A DNA stretch of 64,000 nucleotides from Chryseobacterium sp. JM1 (GCF_000737715.1 NZ_JPRN01000004.1:186001-250000); one strand, 5' to 3'. Positions 26,186 through 35,551 are shown, counted from the stretch's first letter. Notes: generated by a model not told the origin, from the sequence alone. Numbers and translations: made by a program.

Positions 26186-26584
26186 TTAATAAACATAGCA
26201 GATTACTTCACCGCCTACTTTTTCTTCTCTAGCCTTCTTGTCAGTCATTACTCCTTTAGAAGTAGAGATAACAGCTATTCCCAAACCGTTCAGTACTCTT
26301 GGAAGTTCTGTAGAACCTTTGTACTGTCTTAAACCTGGTCTAGAAGCTCTCTGGATAGATTTAATAGCCGGCTTGTTAGTTTGCTTGTCATACTTTAAAG
26401 CGATTTTGATCGTACCTTGAACAGCGCTTTCTTCAAACTTAAAGTTTAAGATATAACCCTGATCAAATAAGATCTTAGTAATCTCCTTTTTGATTTTCGA
26501 TGCAGGAATTTCCACCACTTTGTGGCCTGCGCTTTGTGCGTTCCTTACTCTTGTTAGGAAATCTGAAATTGGATCTGTTACCAT
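26186..26584 (-). CDS. rpsH: 30S ribosomal protein S8
   Basis: A 132-aa S8, a primary 16S-binding protein and, in E. coli, the translational repressor of the spc operon. Motifs DPISDFLTRVRNAQSAGHK, and the C-terminal STSKGVMTDKKAREEKVGGEVICYVY region. It is preceded by an unusually long 144-bp gap containing two hairpins, where other gaps in this operon are mostly under 25 bp, so feedback control at this point deserves attention. Confidence 0.97.
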   Translation of the reverse strand: MVTDPISDFLTRVRNAQSAGHKVVEIPASKIKKEITKILFDQGYILNFKFEESAVQGTIKIALKYDKQTNKPAIKSIQRASRPGLRQYKGSTELPRVLNGLGIAVISTSKGVMTDKKAREEKVGGEVICYVY

Positions 26585-26640
26585 TTTTCTATTTTAAATT
26601 ATTGGTTAAAGACAATCAGTATTGAAGGGACTTGAAGATT

Positions 26641-26710
26641 AAAATATCAGACTTCAGAAAAACTTGGGTCTGATATTTTTGTTCTTTAGTATCCAGACAA
26701 CTTAATTGTC
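26641..26710 (-). promoter_or_regulatory. Hairpins in the rpsN-rpsH gap (candidate regulatory RNA)
   Basis: A perfect 12-bp inverted repeat AAAATATCAGAC (26641-26652) / GTCTGATATTTT (26668-26679) with a 15-nt loop, and a smaller one GACAA (26696-26700) / TTGTC (26706-26710). On the transcribed strand no long T-run follows, so termination should be weak at best. It could be a processing site or a protein-binding leader for rpsH. Confidence 0.5.
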
Positions 26711-26728
26711 CCGATTAATTAGTAATTA

Positions 26729-26998
26729 TTACCAACTAGCTTTTTTCACTCCCGGGATAAGACCGTTGTTGGCCATTTCACGGAACGTTACTCTAGAAAG
26801 ACCGAAAGTTCTCATGTACCCTCTTGGTCTACCTGTTAGTTTACATCTGTTGTGTAATCTTACAGGAGAAGCATTTTTAGGTAATTTCTGAAGACCTTCA
26901 TAGTCACCAGCTTCTTTTAAAGCTTTTCTTTTGTCAGCGTATTTAGCAACTAGTGCTTCTCTTTTGCGCTCACGCGCTTTCATTGATTCTTTAGCCAT
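26729..26998 (-). CDS. rpsN: 30S ribosomal protein S14, zinc-free form
   Basis: An 89-aa S14 of the long, Cys-poor type: one Cys (HNRCKLTG), no CxxC pairs, and an N-terminal region [21 protein letters not shown] in place of the short zinc-ribbon form. C-terminal [21 protein letters not shown] and VKKASW are diagnostic. Follows rplE by 3 bp. Confidence 0.97.
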   Translation of the reverse strand: MAKESMKARERKREALVAKYADKRKALKEAGDYEGLQKLPKNASPVRLHNRCKLTGRPRGYMRTFGLSRVTFREMANNGLIPGVKKASW

Positions 26999-27001
26999 TT
27001 C

Positions 27002-27553
27002 TTAGTTCTTTTTAAATGGTAAACCGAAGTGAGTTAATAATGCTTTCGCTTCTTTATCTGTTTTCGCACTTGTTACGAAAGTGATGTCCATCCCCTGGAT
27101 TTTTTTCACTTTGTCAATTACGATCTCAGGAAAGATAATCTGCTCAGTAATACCTAAGTTGTAGTTACCTCTACCATCGAACCCGTCTGCTTTGATACCA
27201 GAGAAATCTCTGATACGTGGTAAAGCAGAAGCAGTAAGTCTGTCTAAGAATTCATACATTTTATGAGCTCTCAATGTTACTTTAGCACCTACAGGCATAC
27301 CTTTTCTCAATTTGAAAGCCGCTTCGTCTTTCTTAGAGATAGTACCAACTGCTTTCTGGCCAGTAATCATTGTTAATTCTTCTACAGCGTAATCAATGAT
27401 TTTTTTGTCTGCAGTGGCATCACCTAATCCTTGAGATAGGATGATTTTTTCCAATTTAGGTACCTGCATTACAGATTTGTACCCAAATTCTTCCATCATT
27501 GCAGGAACAATTTTCTCTTTGTATATATTTTTGGGTCTTGCTATAAATTCCAT
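27002..27553 (-). CDS. rplE: 50S ribosomal protein L5
   Basis: A 183-aa L5 that binds 5S rRNA and contacts the P-site tRNA elbow. Conserved [36 protein letters not shown] and [18 protein letters not shown] are visible. Full length; 13 bp after rplX. Confidence 0.98.
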   Translation of the reverse strand: MEFIARPKNIYKEKIVPAMMEEFGYKSVMQVPKLEKIILSQGLGDATADKKIIDYAVEELTMITGQKAVGTISKKDEAAFKLRKGMPVGAKVTLRAHKMYEFLDRLTASALPRIRDFSGIKADGFDGRGNYNLGITEQIIFPEIVIDKVKKIQGMDITFVTSAKTDKEAKALLTHFGLPFKKN

Positions 27554-27566
27554 GTGTTAATTCAAA

Positions 27567-27893
27567 TTATAAAGTTTCACCCGTTTTTTTATCGATTCTT
27601 ACTTTCTTATCTCCGTCGATTTTATAACCAACTTTAACCGCTTTTCCGTCTTTACCAACTAGAGCGATGTTTGAGATATGAATAGAAGCTTCCTTTTCAG
27701 TGATTCCACCTTGAGGGTTAGAAGCTGAAGGCTTAACGTGTTTCTTAACGATGTTAAGACCTGCAACGATAACTCTAGGATCTTTTCCTTCTTTTTTGAT
27801 CACTTCAATAACTTCACCTGTCTTACCTTTGATATCTTTCTTACCCGTAGTAATGATGACGTTATCTCCTCTTTTTATTTTTAACTTTGACAT
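27567..27893 (-). CDS. rplX: 50S ribosomal protein L24
   Basis: A 108-aa L24, an early assembly protein with a KOW domain at the N-terminus (KIKRGDNVIITTGKKDIKGKTGEVIEV) and the conserved GLNIVKKHVKPS segment, IHISNIALVGKDGK and VGYKIDGDKKVR. Between rplN and rplE as usual. Confidence 0.97.
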   Translation of the reverse strand: MSKLKIKRGDNVIITTGKKDIKGKTGEVIEVIKKEGKDPRVIVAGLNIVKKHVKPSASNPQGGITEKEASIHISNIALVGKDGKAVKVGYKIDGDKKVRIDKKTGETL

Positions 27894-27915
27894 TTTCTTT
27901 TAAAAATTTTAAAAA

Positions 27916-28284
27916 TTAAAGTACTTCAGGAGCTAATGAAATGATTTTCATATATTCTTTGTCTCTCAACTCACGAGCAACTGGTCCGAAAACACGCGTT
28001 CCTCTCATTTCTCCCGCTGCGTTTAGTAATACACAAGCATTGTCTTCGAATTTGATGTATGAACCATCTTTTCTTCTAACTGCTTTTTTAGTTCTTACTA
28101 CTACAGCTTTAGATACCTGACCTTTTTTAGCATTTCCTGATGGCGTAGAATCCTTGATAGTAACAACGATTTTATCACCAACTGAAGCATATCTTCTTCT
28201 GGTTCCTCCCAGAACTCTGATAACTAGTACTTCTTTTGCACCTGTGTTATCAGCAACTTTTAATCTTGATTCTGTTTGTAACAT
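27916..28284 (-). CDS. rplN: 50S ribosomal protein L14
   Basis: A 122-aa L14 at the subunit interface (bridge B8). Almost invariant sequence: [71 protein letters not shown]. Starts 2 bp after rpsQ. Confidence 0.98.
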   Translation of the reverse strand: MLQTESRLKVADNTGAKEVLVIRVLGGTRRRYASVGDKIVVTIKDSTPSGNAKKGQVSKAVVVRTKKAVRRKDGSYIKFEDNACVLLNAAGEMRGTRVFGPVARELRDKEYMKIISLAPEVL

Positions 28285-28286
28285 TA

Positions 28287-28541
28287 TTACTTAGCTTTTT
28301 CAATGATTCTTACTAATCTCCATCTCTTGCTCTTGCTCAAAGGTCTAGTTTCTTGGATAAGAACTGTATCACCTTCTGTGCATTCGTTGTTCTCGTCGTG
28401 TGCAGTATATTTTTTCGTCTTTAAAACGAATTTACCGTACATCGGGTGTTTCACTCTAGTAGTCTCACTTACAACAATGGTCTTTTCCATTTTATTGCTG
28501 GAAACTATTCCGATTCTTTCTTTTCTTAAGTTTCTTTCCAT
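28287..28541 (-). CDS. rpsQ: 30S ribosomal protein S17
   Basis: An 84-aa OB-fold S17, an early 16S-binding protein. [19 protein letters not shown] at the start and [13 protein letters not shown] at the end, with [18 protein letters not shown] and ETRPLSKSK between. Follows rpmC by 14 bp. Confidence 0.97.
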   Translation of the reverse strand: MERNLRKERIGIVSSNKMEKTIVVSETTRVKHPMYGKFVLKTKKYTAHDENNECTEGDTVLIQETRPLSKSKRWRLVRIIEKAK

Positions 28542-28555
28542 AATGTATGAAAATC

Positions 28556-28744
28556 TTATTGTTGTTTAGTGGTTAACTCAGTGTTTAGTCTAGCGATCGA
28601 TCTTCTCAAATCTCTGATTTGAATCGGGTTTTCAATTGGACTGATCTTGTGAGCCAATTTCAGTTTTGAATATTGAGTTTTCAATTCAGCAAGTTTTGCT
28701 TGAATATCACCCGCGCTTAAATTTTTAATATCAGCTTGTTTCAT
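28556..28744 (-). CDS. rpmC: 50S ribosomal protein L29
   Basis: A 62-aa helical hairpin L29 at the peptide exit tunnel. [55 protein letters not shown]. Spacing 11 bp after rplP. Confidence 0.96.
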   Translation of the reverse strand: MKQADIKNLSAGDIQAKLAELKTQYSKLKLAHKISPIENPIQIRDLRRSIARLNTELTTKQQ

Positions 28745-28755
28745 TGTATCAAAGA

Positions 28756-29181
28756 TTATAGAGGTTTAACAAAATCGTTAGCAACTACGAATTTAGTAAT
28801 TACCGGTAATTTCTGTGCAGCAAGTCTTAAAGCTTCCTTAGCGATATCGTAAGATACTCCTCCGATTTCGAACATGATTTTACCTGGTTTTACTACAGCT
28901 ACCCAATATTCCACAGCACCTTTACCTTTACCCATCCTTACTTCGGCTGGTTTCTTAGTAATAGGCTTATCCGGGAAGATTTTGATCCATAGCTGACCCT
29001 CTCTCTTCATATATCTAGTCGCAGCGATACGAGCAGCTTCGATTTGTCTTGCAGTGATCCAAGCACCTTCTATAGCTTTGATTCCAAATGTTCCGTAAGC
29101 CAGTTGATTACCTCTTTGAGCAATCCCCTTCATCTTCATCTTGTGAACTCTACGGAATTTGGTTCTTTTTGGTTGTAACAT
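28756..29181 (-). CDS. rplP: 50S ribosomal protein L16
   Basis: A 141-aa L16 near the peptidyl-transferase centre and A site. [20 protein letters not shown] at the start, the conserved [17 protein letters not shown] region (here [21 protein letters not shown]), [24 protein letters not shown] and a normal C-terminus. The 98-bp gap to rpsC upstream holds a tandem heptamer repeat. Confidence 0.98.
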   Translation of the reverse strand: MLQPKRTKFRRVHKMKMKGIAQRGNQLAYGTFGIKAIEGAWITARQIEAARIAATRYMKREGQLWIKIFPDKPITKKPAEVRMGKGKGAVEYWVAVVKPGKIMFEIGGVSYDIAKEALRLAAQKLPVITKFVVANDFVKPL

Positions 29182-29190
29182 AATTTCTAA

Positions 29191-29218
29191 ATTTTAGATT
29201 TTAGATTTTAGATTTTAG
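29191..29218. repeat. Tandem heptamer repeat between rplP and rpsC
   Basis: Four perfect copies of ATTTTAG in a row, followed by an ATTTTTT tract, inside a 98-bp AT-rich gap in the middle of the S10 operon. A CTAAAATTTTT partner lies at 29270-29281 on the other side of the gap. Short tandem repeats here could vary in copy number. Confidence 0.75.
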
Positions 29219-29279
29219 ATTTTTTATATTTTAAAAAAGTAACGGTAATTTAAAATTCAAAATTTCTAACCTAAAATTT

Positions 29280-30032
29280 TTAATTATTATTGTTATTATT
29301 GTTATTATTCTTTCTAGGTCTTCTGTTATCTCGGTCTCCACCTCTGTTTCCACCTCCTGAAGGACCTCCTTTCTTCTGTTGTCCCACTAGTGGAGAAAGG
29401 TCTCTTTTACCGTAAACCTCTCCTTTCATGATCCAAACTTTCACTCCTAGTCTACCGTAAGTAGTGTGAGCTTCAGCCCAGTGATAATCGATATCAGCTC
29501 TGAAAGTAGACAAAGGAATTCTTCCGTCTTTGAAAGATTCGCTTCTTGCCATTTCAGCACCGTTCAATCTACCAGAGATTTGAACTTTGATACCTTCAGC
29601 ACCCATTCTCATTGTACTTGCCATCGCCATTTTAACAGCTCTTCTGTAAGAAATTCTGTTTTCGATCTGCTTAGAGATGCTGTCAGCCACTAATACTGCG
29701 TCAAGTTCAGGTCTTTTGATTTCGAAAATATTGATTTGAATATCCTTACCTGTAAGTTTCTTCAATTCTTCTTTTAATTTATCAACTTCCTGACCTCCTT
29801 TACCGATGATAAGTCCCGGTCTAGCAGTAGTGATTGTCACTGTTACTAATTTTAGTGTTCTTTCAATATAAATTTTTGAAATACCACCTTTAGATAATCT
29901 AGCCTCAAGGTATCTTCTGATTTTGTAGTCTTCCGCGATTCTGTCTCCATAATCGTTTCCGCCAAACCAGTTAGAATCCCATCCTCTGATGATACCTAAT
30001 CTATTACCAATTGGATTTGTCTTCTGTCCCAT
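29280..30032 (-). CDS. rpsC: 30S ribosomal protein S3 with poly-Asn tail
   Basis: A 250-aa S3 at the mRNA entry site with helicase activity. The N-terminal KH domain (about 40-110) contains [16 protein letters not shown]. The C-terminal domain shows [33 protein letters not shown] and GEVYGKRD. After QQKKGG the protein ends in a Gly/Arg-rich stretch and nine consecutive Asn encoded by AAT/AAC repeats (29283-29309), a low-complexity extension beyond the usual S3 end. Confidence 0.97.
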   Translation of the reverse strand: MGQKTNPIGNRLGIIRGWDSNWFGGNDYGDRIAEDYKIRRYLEARLSKGGISKIYIERTLKLVTVTITTARPGLIIGKGGQEVDKLKEELKKLTGKDIQINIFEIKRPELDAVLVADSISKQIENRISYRRAVKMAMASTMRMGAEGIKVQISGRLNGAEMARSESFKDGRIPLSTFRADIDYHWAEAHTTYGRLGVKVWIMKGEVYGKRDLSPLVGQQKKGGPSGGGNRGGDRDNRRPRKNNNNNNNNN

Positions 30033-30039
30033 ACCTTGA

Positions 30040-30438
30040 TTAATTTTCTTTATTACCTAAGATTAATGTAACGTGGTTAGATCTTTTTCTGATTCTATAC
30101 CCTCTACCTTGCGGAGCTGGTCTTAGTCTCTTCAATTGTCTTGCACTATCCACGAAGATTTCTTTAACGATAAGGTTTGCTTCTTCAATATCAGCACCTT
30201 CGTTTTTCGTCTGCCAGTTTGCCATAGCAGAAAGAAGTAATTTCTCTAACTTGTTAGATGCATCCTTCTTAGAATATTTTAGGATATAAAGAGCTTTATC
30301 TACCTGCTCTCCTCTAATGATATCAGCAACTAATCTCATTTTTCTTGGAGATGATGGGCAGTCATTTAATGAAGCTTTTACAACGTCTTTGTTAGCTTCT
30401 TTTCTTGCGATTGAACTATCTTGTTTTCTTGATCCCAT
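30040..30438 (-). CDS. rplV: 50S ribosomal protein L22
   Basis: A 132-aa L22 that lines the exit tunnel. A short basic N-terminal extension ([16 protein letters not shown]) precedes the conserved [40 protein letters not shown] and the C-terminal [17 protein letters not shown] loop with the tunnel hairpin ([12 protein letters not shown]). Starts 2 bp after rpsS. Confidence 0.97.
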   Translation of the reverse strand: MGSRKQDSSIARKEANKDVVKASLNDCPSSPRKMRLVADIIRGEQVDKALYILKYSKKDASNKLEKLLLSAMANWQTKNEGADIEEANLIVKEIFVDSARQLKRLRPAPQGRGYRIRKRSNHVTLILGNKEN

Positions 30439-30440
30439 GA

Positions 30441-30719
30441 TTATCTGCTTCCTTTGTTTTTGTTACCACCATGACCTCTGAAAGATCTTGTTGGAGAAAA
30501 TTCGCCTAACTTGTGACCAACCATGTTTTCTGTAACATAAACAGGGATAAAAGATTTCCCGTTGTGTACAGCAATAGTTTGTCCTACGAAGTCCGGAGAA
30601 ATCATTGATGCTCTAGACCAAGTTTTAATAACTGTCTTCTTACCAGACTCTATGTTTGTCTGAACCTTCTTATCTAAAGTATGATGAATGAATGGTCCTT
30701 TTTTAAGTGATCTTGCCAT
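30441..30719 (-). CDS. rpsS: 30S ribosomal protein S19
   Basis: A 92-aa S19 of the 30S head. [70 protein letters not shown] cover almost the whole protein (quoted in parts). 2 bp after rplB. Confidence 0.98.
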   Translation of the reverse strand: MARSLKKGPFIHHTLDKKVQTNIESGKKTVIKTWSRASMISPDFVGQTIAVHNGKSFIPVYVTENMVGHKLGEFSPTRSFRGHGGNKNKGSR

Positions 30720-30721
30720 AA

Positions 30722-31543
30722 TTATTTACGTTTAGATATGATATGACGGTTAGACGCTTTGTTTTTCTTTCTGGTTTTGTAACCTTTAGCAGGCATACCA
30801 TTTCTAGATCTTGGGTGACCTCCTGAAGAACGACCTTCACCACCTCCCATTGGGTGATCTACAGGGTTCATTACTACCGGTCGAGTTCTAGGTCTTCTAC
30901 CTAACCATCTGCTTCTACCAGCCTTACCTGAAACAGTTAACTGATGATCAGAGTTAGAAACAGATCCAATCATTGCATAACACTCAGTAAGGATCATTCT
31001 AGATTCTCCTGAAGGCAATTTGATGATTGCATATTTTCCGTCTCTTGAAGTTAATTGAGCTGAAGAACCAGCACTTCTTGCTAAAATAGCACCTTGTCCA
31101 GGCTTCATTTCAACACAAGAAATTACAGTACCCAATGGAATGTTTTTCAATTTCATTGCGTTACCGATGTTCGGTTCTACGCTTTCTCCTGAAACTACCT
31201 TCTGATCTACTTTGATACCGTTTGGAGCGATGATGTATCTCTTCTCTCCATCTGCGTACTCTAATAAAGCGATAAATGCAGTTCTGTTTGGATCATATTC
31301 TACAGTTTTTACCGTTGCTTCAACATCATGCTTGTTTCTTTTGAAGTCGATAATTCTGTATTTCTTTTTGTGTCCACCTCCGGTGTAACGCATGGTCATT
31401 TTACCAGTTTGGTTACGTCCACCTGACTTACTAATACCAACTGTTAGAGATTTCTCTGGTTTGTTGGTAGTAATTTCCTCAAAATTGTTAACAATTCTGA
31501 ATCTCTGTCCTGGGGTGATAGGTTTTAATTTTCTAACAGACAT
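30722..31543 (-). CDS. rplB: 50S ribosomal protein L2
   Basis: A 273-aa L2, needed for subunit joining and peptidyl transfer. N-terminal [29 protein letters not shown], and the C-terminal block [21 protein letters not shown] that contains the essential His near the catalytic centre. Full length; 22 bp after rplW. Confidence 0.98.
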   Translation of the reverse strand: MSVRKLKPITPGQRFRIVNNFEEITTNKPEKSLTVGISKSGGRNQTGKMTMRYTGGGHKKKYRIIDFKRNKHDVEATVKTVEYDPNRTAFIALLEYADGEKRYIIAPNGIKVDQKVVSGESVEPNIGNAMKLKNIPLGTVISCVEMKPGQGAILARSAGSSAQLTSRDGKYAIIKLPSGESRMILTECYAMIGSVSNSDHQLTVSGKAGRSRWLGRRPRTRPVVMNPVDHPMGGGEGRSSGGHPRSRNGMPAKGYKTRKKNKASNRHIISKRK

Positions 31544-31565
31544 TACTATTATTTATAATTAATAA

Positions 31566-31856
31566 TTAATTTACAGCAAAAATATCGATAACCTCGCCTT
31601 CAACAAGCTTGATTACCGCCTTTTTCAATTTGTTTGTCTTTCCTACTTGAAGACCTTTTTTAGTGTATTTTGAAGAAACCTTCGGAGCATAAATCATTGT
31701 ATTAACGTCTGCTACTTTTACACCGTAAGCCGCTTCAACAGCTTTTTTAATCTGGATCTTATTAGCCTTAGGATCTACTAAGAAAGAATAAGAACCTCTT
31801 AAATCTGTAAGGTAATTAGCCTTTTCTGAGATAACTGGTTTAATAATTAGTGACAT
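31566..31856 (-). CDS. rplW: 50S ribosomal protein L23
   Basis: A 96-aa L23 at the tunnel exit, the docking site for trigger factor and SRP. IIKPVISEKANYLTD, YSFLVDPKANKIQIKKAVEAAYGVKV and a basic loop (KKGLQVGKTNKLKKAVIKL) are visible. 3 bp after rplD. Confidence 0.97.
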   Translation of the reverse strand: MSLIIKPVISEKANYLTDLRGSYSFLVDPKANKIQIKKAVEAAYGVKVADVNTMIYAPKVSSKYTKKGLQVGKTNKLKKAVIKLVEGEVIDIFAVN

Positions 31857-31859
31857 GAT

Positions 31860-32489
31860 TTATTTCTTTAAATTTTCCTGGAATTTTTCAACTGCACCTT
31901 CTAAGAATACGATCTCACCTGCATTCATTAAGTCATATGAACTAATTTCGTTGAAGTTCATTACTTTAGTTTTAGGTAAGTTTCTTGAAGATAAATACAC
32001 ATTCTTGTTAGCTTCAGGAAGAACGAATAGAGATTTCTTATCGTTCAATGCCAAAGCATTTAGGATAGTGATGAAATCTTTAGTTTTAGGAGCGCTTAAG
32101 CTCATATCTTCCATTACTCTGATGCTGTTATCTCTCATTTTCTGAGATAAAACAGATTTTTTAGCTAATCTCTTAAGAGCTTTGTTCAATTTGAATCTGT
32201 AGTCTCTTGGTTTTGGTCCGAATACTCTACCTCCACCTCTGAAAGTTGGAGATTTGATATCACCATATCTAGCAGAACCAGATCCTTTTTGCTTCTTAAG
32301 TTTCTTAGTAGAAGCAGTAATTTCGCTTCTTTCCTTTGATTTATGAGTCCCTTGTCTCTGTGCTGCAAGGTACTGTTTAACTTCTAAGTAAACCGCGTGC
32401 TGATTTGGCTCAATTCCGAATACTGATTCGTCTAGAGTTACTTTTCTTCCGGTCTCTTTTCCTGATGTATTTAATACTACTAGTTCCAT
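31860..32489 (-). CDS. rplD: 50S ribosomal protein L4
   Basis: A 209-aa L4 with a tunnel-lining loop; in E. coli it also represses the S10 operon. [27 protein letters not shown] marks the loop, and [22 protein letters not shown] the core. The 10-bp overlap of its start with the end of rplC suggests coupled translation. Confidence 0.97.
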   Translation of the reverse strand: MELVVLNTSGKETGRKVTLDESVFGIEPNQHAVYLEVKQYLAAQRQGTHKSKERSEITASTKKLKKQKGSGSARYGDIKSPTFRGGGRVFGPKPRDYRFKLNKALKRLAKKSVLSQKMRDNSIRVMEDMSLSAPKTKDFITILNALALNDKKSLFVLPEANKNVYLSSRNLPKTKVMNFNEISSYDLMNAGEIVFLEGAVEKFQENLKK

Positions 32490-33106
32490 TTTCTGATAAT
32501 TACATAAGAATTTTTAGCTCCCGGAACAGCACCTTTTACTACTAAAAGATTTTGTTCTTGATCCACTTTTAATACTTGAAGGTTTTGAACAGTTACCTGC
32601 TTACCTCCCATTCTACCCGCCATTCTCATTCCTTTGAATACTCTTGAAGGATCCGATCCAGCACCGATAGAACCTGGAGCTCTAAGTCTGTTGTGCTGAC
32701 CATGAGTAGCTTGCATTACACCTCCAAAGCCATGTCTTTTAACAACACCCTGGAAACCTTTACCTTTTGAAGTTCCTGTTACGTCAACGAATTCACCTTC
32801 AGCGAATAAGTTCACTTTTACTTCTTCTCCTACTTTTACTTCGTCTACGAATTCTCTGTAGAATTCTACCAACTTAGCTTTTGGAGCAGAACCAGCCTTT
32901 TTGAAATGGCCAGCTAACGCTTTACCTACGTTCTTTTCACTCTTGTCATCGAAACCTAACTGAACTGACTTATAGCCGTCCTTTTCTATGGTTCTGACCT
33001 GTAAAACCGAGCATGGACCCGCCTGAATAACTGTACAAGGAATGTTTTTTCCTTCTTCGTTAAACAAAGACGTCATACCGATTTTTTTACCAATAATACC
33101 TGACAT
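32480..33106 (-). CDS. rplC: 50S ribosomal protein L3
   Basis: A 208-aa L3, an early assembly protein reaching the peptidyl-transferase centre. [19 protein letters not shown] at the start, the signature FADGGQ-like [25 protein letters not shown] with the Gln that is methylated in E. coli, and [13 protein letters not shown]. It is the first gene of the S10 cluster here, because rpsJ, which normally precedes it, lies 17 kb away. A consensus promoter lies 107 bp upstream. Confidence 0.98.
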   Translation of the reverse strand: MSGIIGKKIGMTSLFNEEGKNIPCTVIQAGPCSVLQVRTIEKDGYKSVQLGFDDKSEKNVGKALAGHFKKAGSAPKAKLVEFYREFVDEVKVGEEVKVNLFAEGEFVDVTGTSKGKGFQGVVKRHGFGGVMQATHGQHNRLRAPGSIGAGSDPSRVFKGMRMAGRMGGKQVTVQNLQVLKVDQEQNLLVVKGAVPGAKNSYVIIRKWN

Positions 33107-33212
33107 TGTTTATGTTATAATAAAATTTATCTTTCTATTTCTACATTTTTAGGAAGTCTGAAGTAATTTCTACTTTTGATATAGGCATACTACGCCCCTA
33201 AAATGGAGTGTG

Positions 33213-33243
33213 CAAATTTATGAATATTTTTATAACTGACAAA
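33213..33243 (-). promoter_or_regulatory. Promoter of the rplC-rplQ ribosomal cluster
   Basis: TTTG (33240-33243, minus strand), 19-nt spacer, TAAATTTG (33213-33220): a perfect match to the Bacteroidota housekeeping promoter. It gives an untranslated leader of about 100 nt with a small possible hairpin (TAGGGGC ... GCCTA near 33185-33203). It explains how the operon is expressed after separation from rpsJ. Confidence 0.8.
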
Positions 33244-33313
33244 TATTTTGAGTAAAATATTTTGATTTTTAATCATTTAGCCGTTTTGAACAATTTTAAT
33301 GAGCAGCAAACTA

Positions 33314-33347
33314 AAAAGCCTCACAAAATTTTTGTAAGGCTTTGTTT
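33314..33347 (-). terminator. Terminator of the GLPGLI gene
   Basis: 14-bp stem with one mismatch, AAAGCCTCACAAAA (33315-33328) / TTTTGTAAGGCTTT (33330-33343), followed by TTTTTAG on the minus strand. Insulates the S10 promoter from upstream transcription. Confidence 0.75.
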
Positions 33348-33385
33348 TTATCTCTTTAAATTGTTAAAACTTATTAAATAGCTTT

Positions 33386-34216
33386 CTACTCTATCTCCAT
33401 AGGTTCATACTGGATATTCTCTGATTTAATAATAATTGGAGAACCATCTGCATTATAGGCTTTACCACTGTGGAAGACTCCGGGATTTTCTTTATATGTT
33501 TTTTGTACATTTCTGAACTTTTCTCTTGTGGTTCTTAATATTGTCTTCTCTTTCCTTAAATAAATAGATTTTGGTTTTTTGTTTATTCCTACAGCTACAA
33601 AACTATATTTTTGATTTGTATCCTCCACCTCTAAAATTAAACCAGGAAGCCCTTCAAAAACATAAGGACCGTTATTAACAGGAATATCATTAGCATACCA
33701 TGCCGTATAATCTCTTCCCTTATATGTTACTTTTGCTTTCTTGCAATTATACCCTAATATGTTTTTTACACCACTCTCTAAAGCCCAATTAAATTTTGGC
33801 TGAATATCCTGATATTGATATACATATCTAAATCTATCCTGAACTGTGATTGAATCATCTTTCTTAAAGACTACATTATTCCATAAAACCCTCGTTTTTA
33901 GATACAGACCAGCTTCTTTAGCTCCAATCGTATTCTGACTACTGTATTTTTCATCCAACGAATCTATTTTCATTTGGTTATAGTCGAAAAATTTAGAGAC
34001 CTTATCTCCAATTTCTAAAATACATAAGACTTCTCTTTTACTATTTAGCGAAAGGGCATTGTCTAAAAAATTTACTTTATAATATATATTGTAAGAACTT
34101 ATTTTCTGTTTGCTAATTTCAAATGGAGAAGTTTTGATCGAAAAATTCGGAGAAATAATTTCCTGTCCAAAAACTACACCTGTTATAAGGGAAAAGATAA
34201 ATAGGTAAGGTTTCAT
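33386..34216 (-). CDS. GLPGLI family exported protein
   Basis: A 276-aa exported protein (signal peptide about 1-17, LITGVVFGQ) of the Bacteroidota GLPGLI family. The family motif is present literally, in FEGLPGLILEVED at about 186-198, and the preceding WYANDIPVNNGPY is typical. Function of the family is unknown; it is thought to act in the periplasm or at the surface. A small secreted protein gene lies upstream in the same direction, separated by a hairpin. Confidence 0.88.
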   Translation of the reverse strand: MKPYLFIFSLITGVVFGQEIISPNFSIKTSPFEISKQKISSYNIYYKVNFLDNALSLNSKREVLCILEIGDKVSKFFDYNQMKIDSLDEKYSSQNTIGAKEAGLYLKTRVLWNNVVFKKDDSITVQDRFRYVYQYQDIQPKFNWALESGVKNILGYNCKKAKVTYKGRDYTAWYANDIPVNNGPYVFEGLPGLILEVEDTNQKYSFVAVGINKKPKSIYLRKEKTILRTTREKFRNVQKTYKENPGVFHSGKAYNADGSPIIIKSENIQYEPMEIE

Positions 34217-34233
34217 AACTTAATAAAAATATT

Positions 34234-34260
34234 GAACAGATAACTATCGGTTACCTGTTC
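34234..34260 (-). terminator. Hairpin between small secreted protein gene and GLPGLI gene
   Basis: 11-bp stem with one mismatch, GAACAGATAAC (34234-34244) / GTTACCTGTTC (34250-34260), 5-nt loop; the following sequence on the minus strand (AATATTTTTATT) is only moderately T-rich, so it may be a partial terminator. Confidence 0.5.
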
Positions 34261-34276
34261 AGAATTAAATTCACTT

Positions 34277-34588
34277 TTAAGTATACTGCCCTGTAAATGT
34301 ACTTGCTCCAGCACATTGCTGATTGGTAAAATAAGCGGCATCAGAGTTTAACTCAGCCATACTTGAATAATCGTTGGCATCTAAATAAAATACTTTCCCA
34401 CACCACGTGGAAACACCGATCCAGTTATACAGCACGATAACTCTTTTGGTTTGTTCTTTTACATTTTGGAGCTCTACTTTTCCAGTTACAACTTCTTTGT
34501 TTTTAACAGAAATGTTCTCTTTTTTGATTTCTTTAGCACTCATTACTCCTACTGCTCCTAAAGCTGCAATAAATAATAATTTTTTCAT
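34277..34588 (-). CDS. Small secreted protein of unknown function
   Basis: A 103-aa protein with a cleavable signal (KKLLFIAALGAVGVMSA) and a Lys/Glu/Val-rich linker. The compact C-terminal part has two Cys (STWCGKVF and NQQCAGA) that may form a disulphide, and Trp/Tyr residues. No family recognised. It precedes the GLPGLI gene in the same direction. Confidence 0.6.
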   Translation of the reverse strand: MKKLLFIAALGAVGVMSAKEIKKENISVKNKEVVTGKVELQNVKEQTKRVIVLYNWIGVSTWCGKVFYLDANDYSSMAELNSDAAYFTNQQCAGASTFTGQYT

Positions 34589-34725
34589 ATTGTTTGTTTT
34601 TTAACATCACGAAACTATTATTAAAAAACAAATCAGTCAATAGTAAACAATCAACTGATTAACAATATACTAAACTTAATAAACTTTCTTGATTAATTAA
34701 CAGTATTTAAATCTTTAAACTTAAA

Positions 34726-35490
34726 TTATTTTACAATTACCGAAACGCCTATTTCTTCCAGTGCAACTTTATCCTCACCACAAATACCATCATCTGTGAT
34801 CAGATAATCTATTTTATCAAGAGGAGCGATCTTCCCAAAACCTTTCTTATTCAGTTTCGAAGAGTCACCAAGAATAACCACTTTTTCAGAACATTCTATC
34901 ATAAGCTGATTCAAATGGGCTTCTGCTGCATTCGAAGTACTGATCCCGAATTCCATATCAATACCATCTACCCCAAGAAAGAGCTTATTACAGGAAAACT
35001 GTCTGAGAATGGTTTCTGAAATAGATCCTACTATAGAAGTAGAACTTTTTCTCACCTCCCCTCCCAGTTGGATAATATTAATATTAGGATTATTGCATAA
35101 CTCCAGTGCAACCCTTAAAGAAGAAGTAAGAACCGTAAGCGGACCGAAATTCACCAGCATCCTCGCCAGATAGTGCATTGTAGTTCCCGAAGCCAGAATA
35201 ATACAGTCATTCTCCTGGATAAGCTGCAAAGCTGCTTTCGCGATGTTCTGTTTCGCTTCTACATTGATGTTTTCTTTTTCATCCACATTCCTTTCATAGG
35301 CATAACGGACGTGCTTACTCGCTCCTCCATGGTTTCGAAAAAGCAATCCCAGACTTTCGAGATAATTCAGATCCTTTCGAACCGTAACCGACGAAACATT
35401 CAGCTTCTCACATAAATCCTGTACCAGAACATGACCCTTTTCATCCAGTTCCTTTAATATATCATCGTGCCTTGGTATTAACTTTTCCAT
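34726..35490 (-). CDS. glpR: DeoR-family repressor, probable GlpR
   Basis: A 254-aa DeoR-type regulator. The N-terminal winged helix (about 4-58: RHDDILKELDEKGHVLVQDLCEKL, VSSVTVRKDLNYLE) is followed by the sugar-phosphate-isomerase-like sensor domain (about 75-235) with the family motifs SGTTMHYLA and LGGEVR. It is divergent from a glycerol operon, and the shared spacer carries an inverted GTTTCGTTTT/AAAACGAAAC pair plus further AAACGAAAC copies. It most likely represses that operon and is released by glycerol-3-phosphate, as for GlpR in other bacteria. The name is inferred from context. Confidence 0.8.
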   Translation of the reverse strand: MEKLIPRHDDILKELDEKGHVLVQDLCEKLNVSSVTVRKDLNYLESLGLLFRNHGGASKHVRYAYERNVDEKENINVEAKQNIAKAALQLIQENDCIILASGTTMHYLARMLVNFGPLTVLTSSLRVALELCNNPNINIIQLGGEVRKSSTSIVGSISETILRQFSCNKLFLGVDGIDMEFGISTSNAAEAHLNQLMIECSEKVVILGDSSKLNKKGFGKIAPLDKIDYLITDDGICGEDKVALEEIGVSVIVK

Positions 35491-35504
35491 TCTGATTCTT
35501 TCAT

Positions 35505-35512
35505 CAAAAATA
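35505..35512 (-). promoter_or_regulatory. -7 promoter element of the DeoR-type regulator gene
   Basis: TATTTTTG on the minus strand, full match to TAnnTTTG, about 14 nt upstream of the start codon. No good -33 element. Confidence 0.45.
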
Positions 35513-35551
35513 CCATTTTTTTCCGAGACCGATAAAATTTCATTTATTTTC

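Noticed and set aside
29191..29218. CRISPR-like array at the ATTTTAG tandem repeats
   Set aside because: Units are 7 bp, contiguous and without spacers; no Cas genes in the window.
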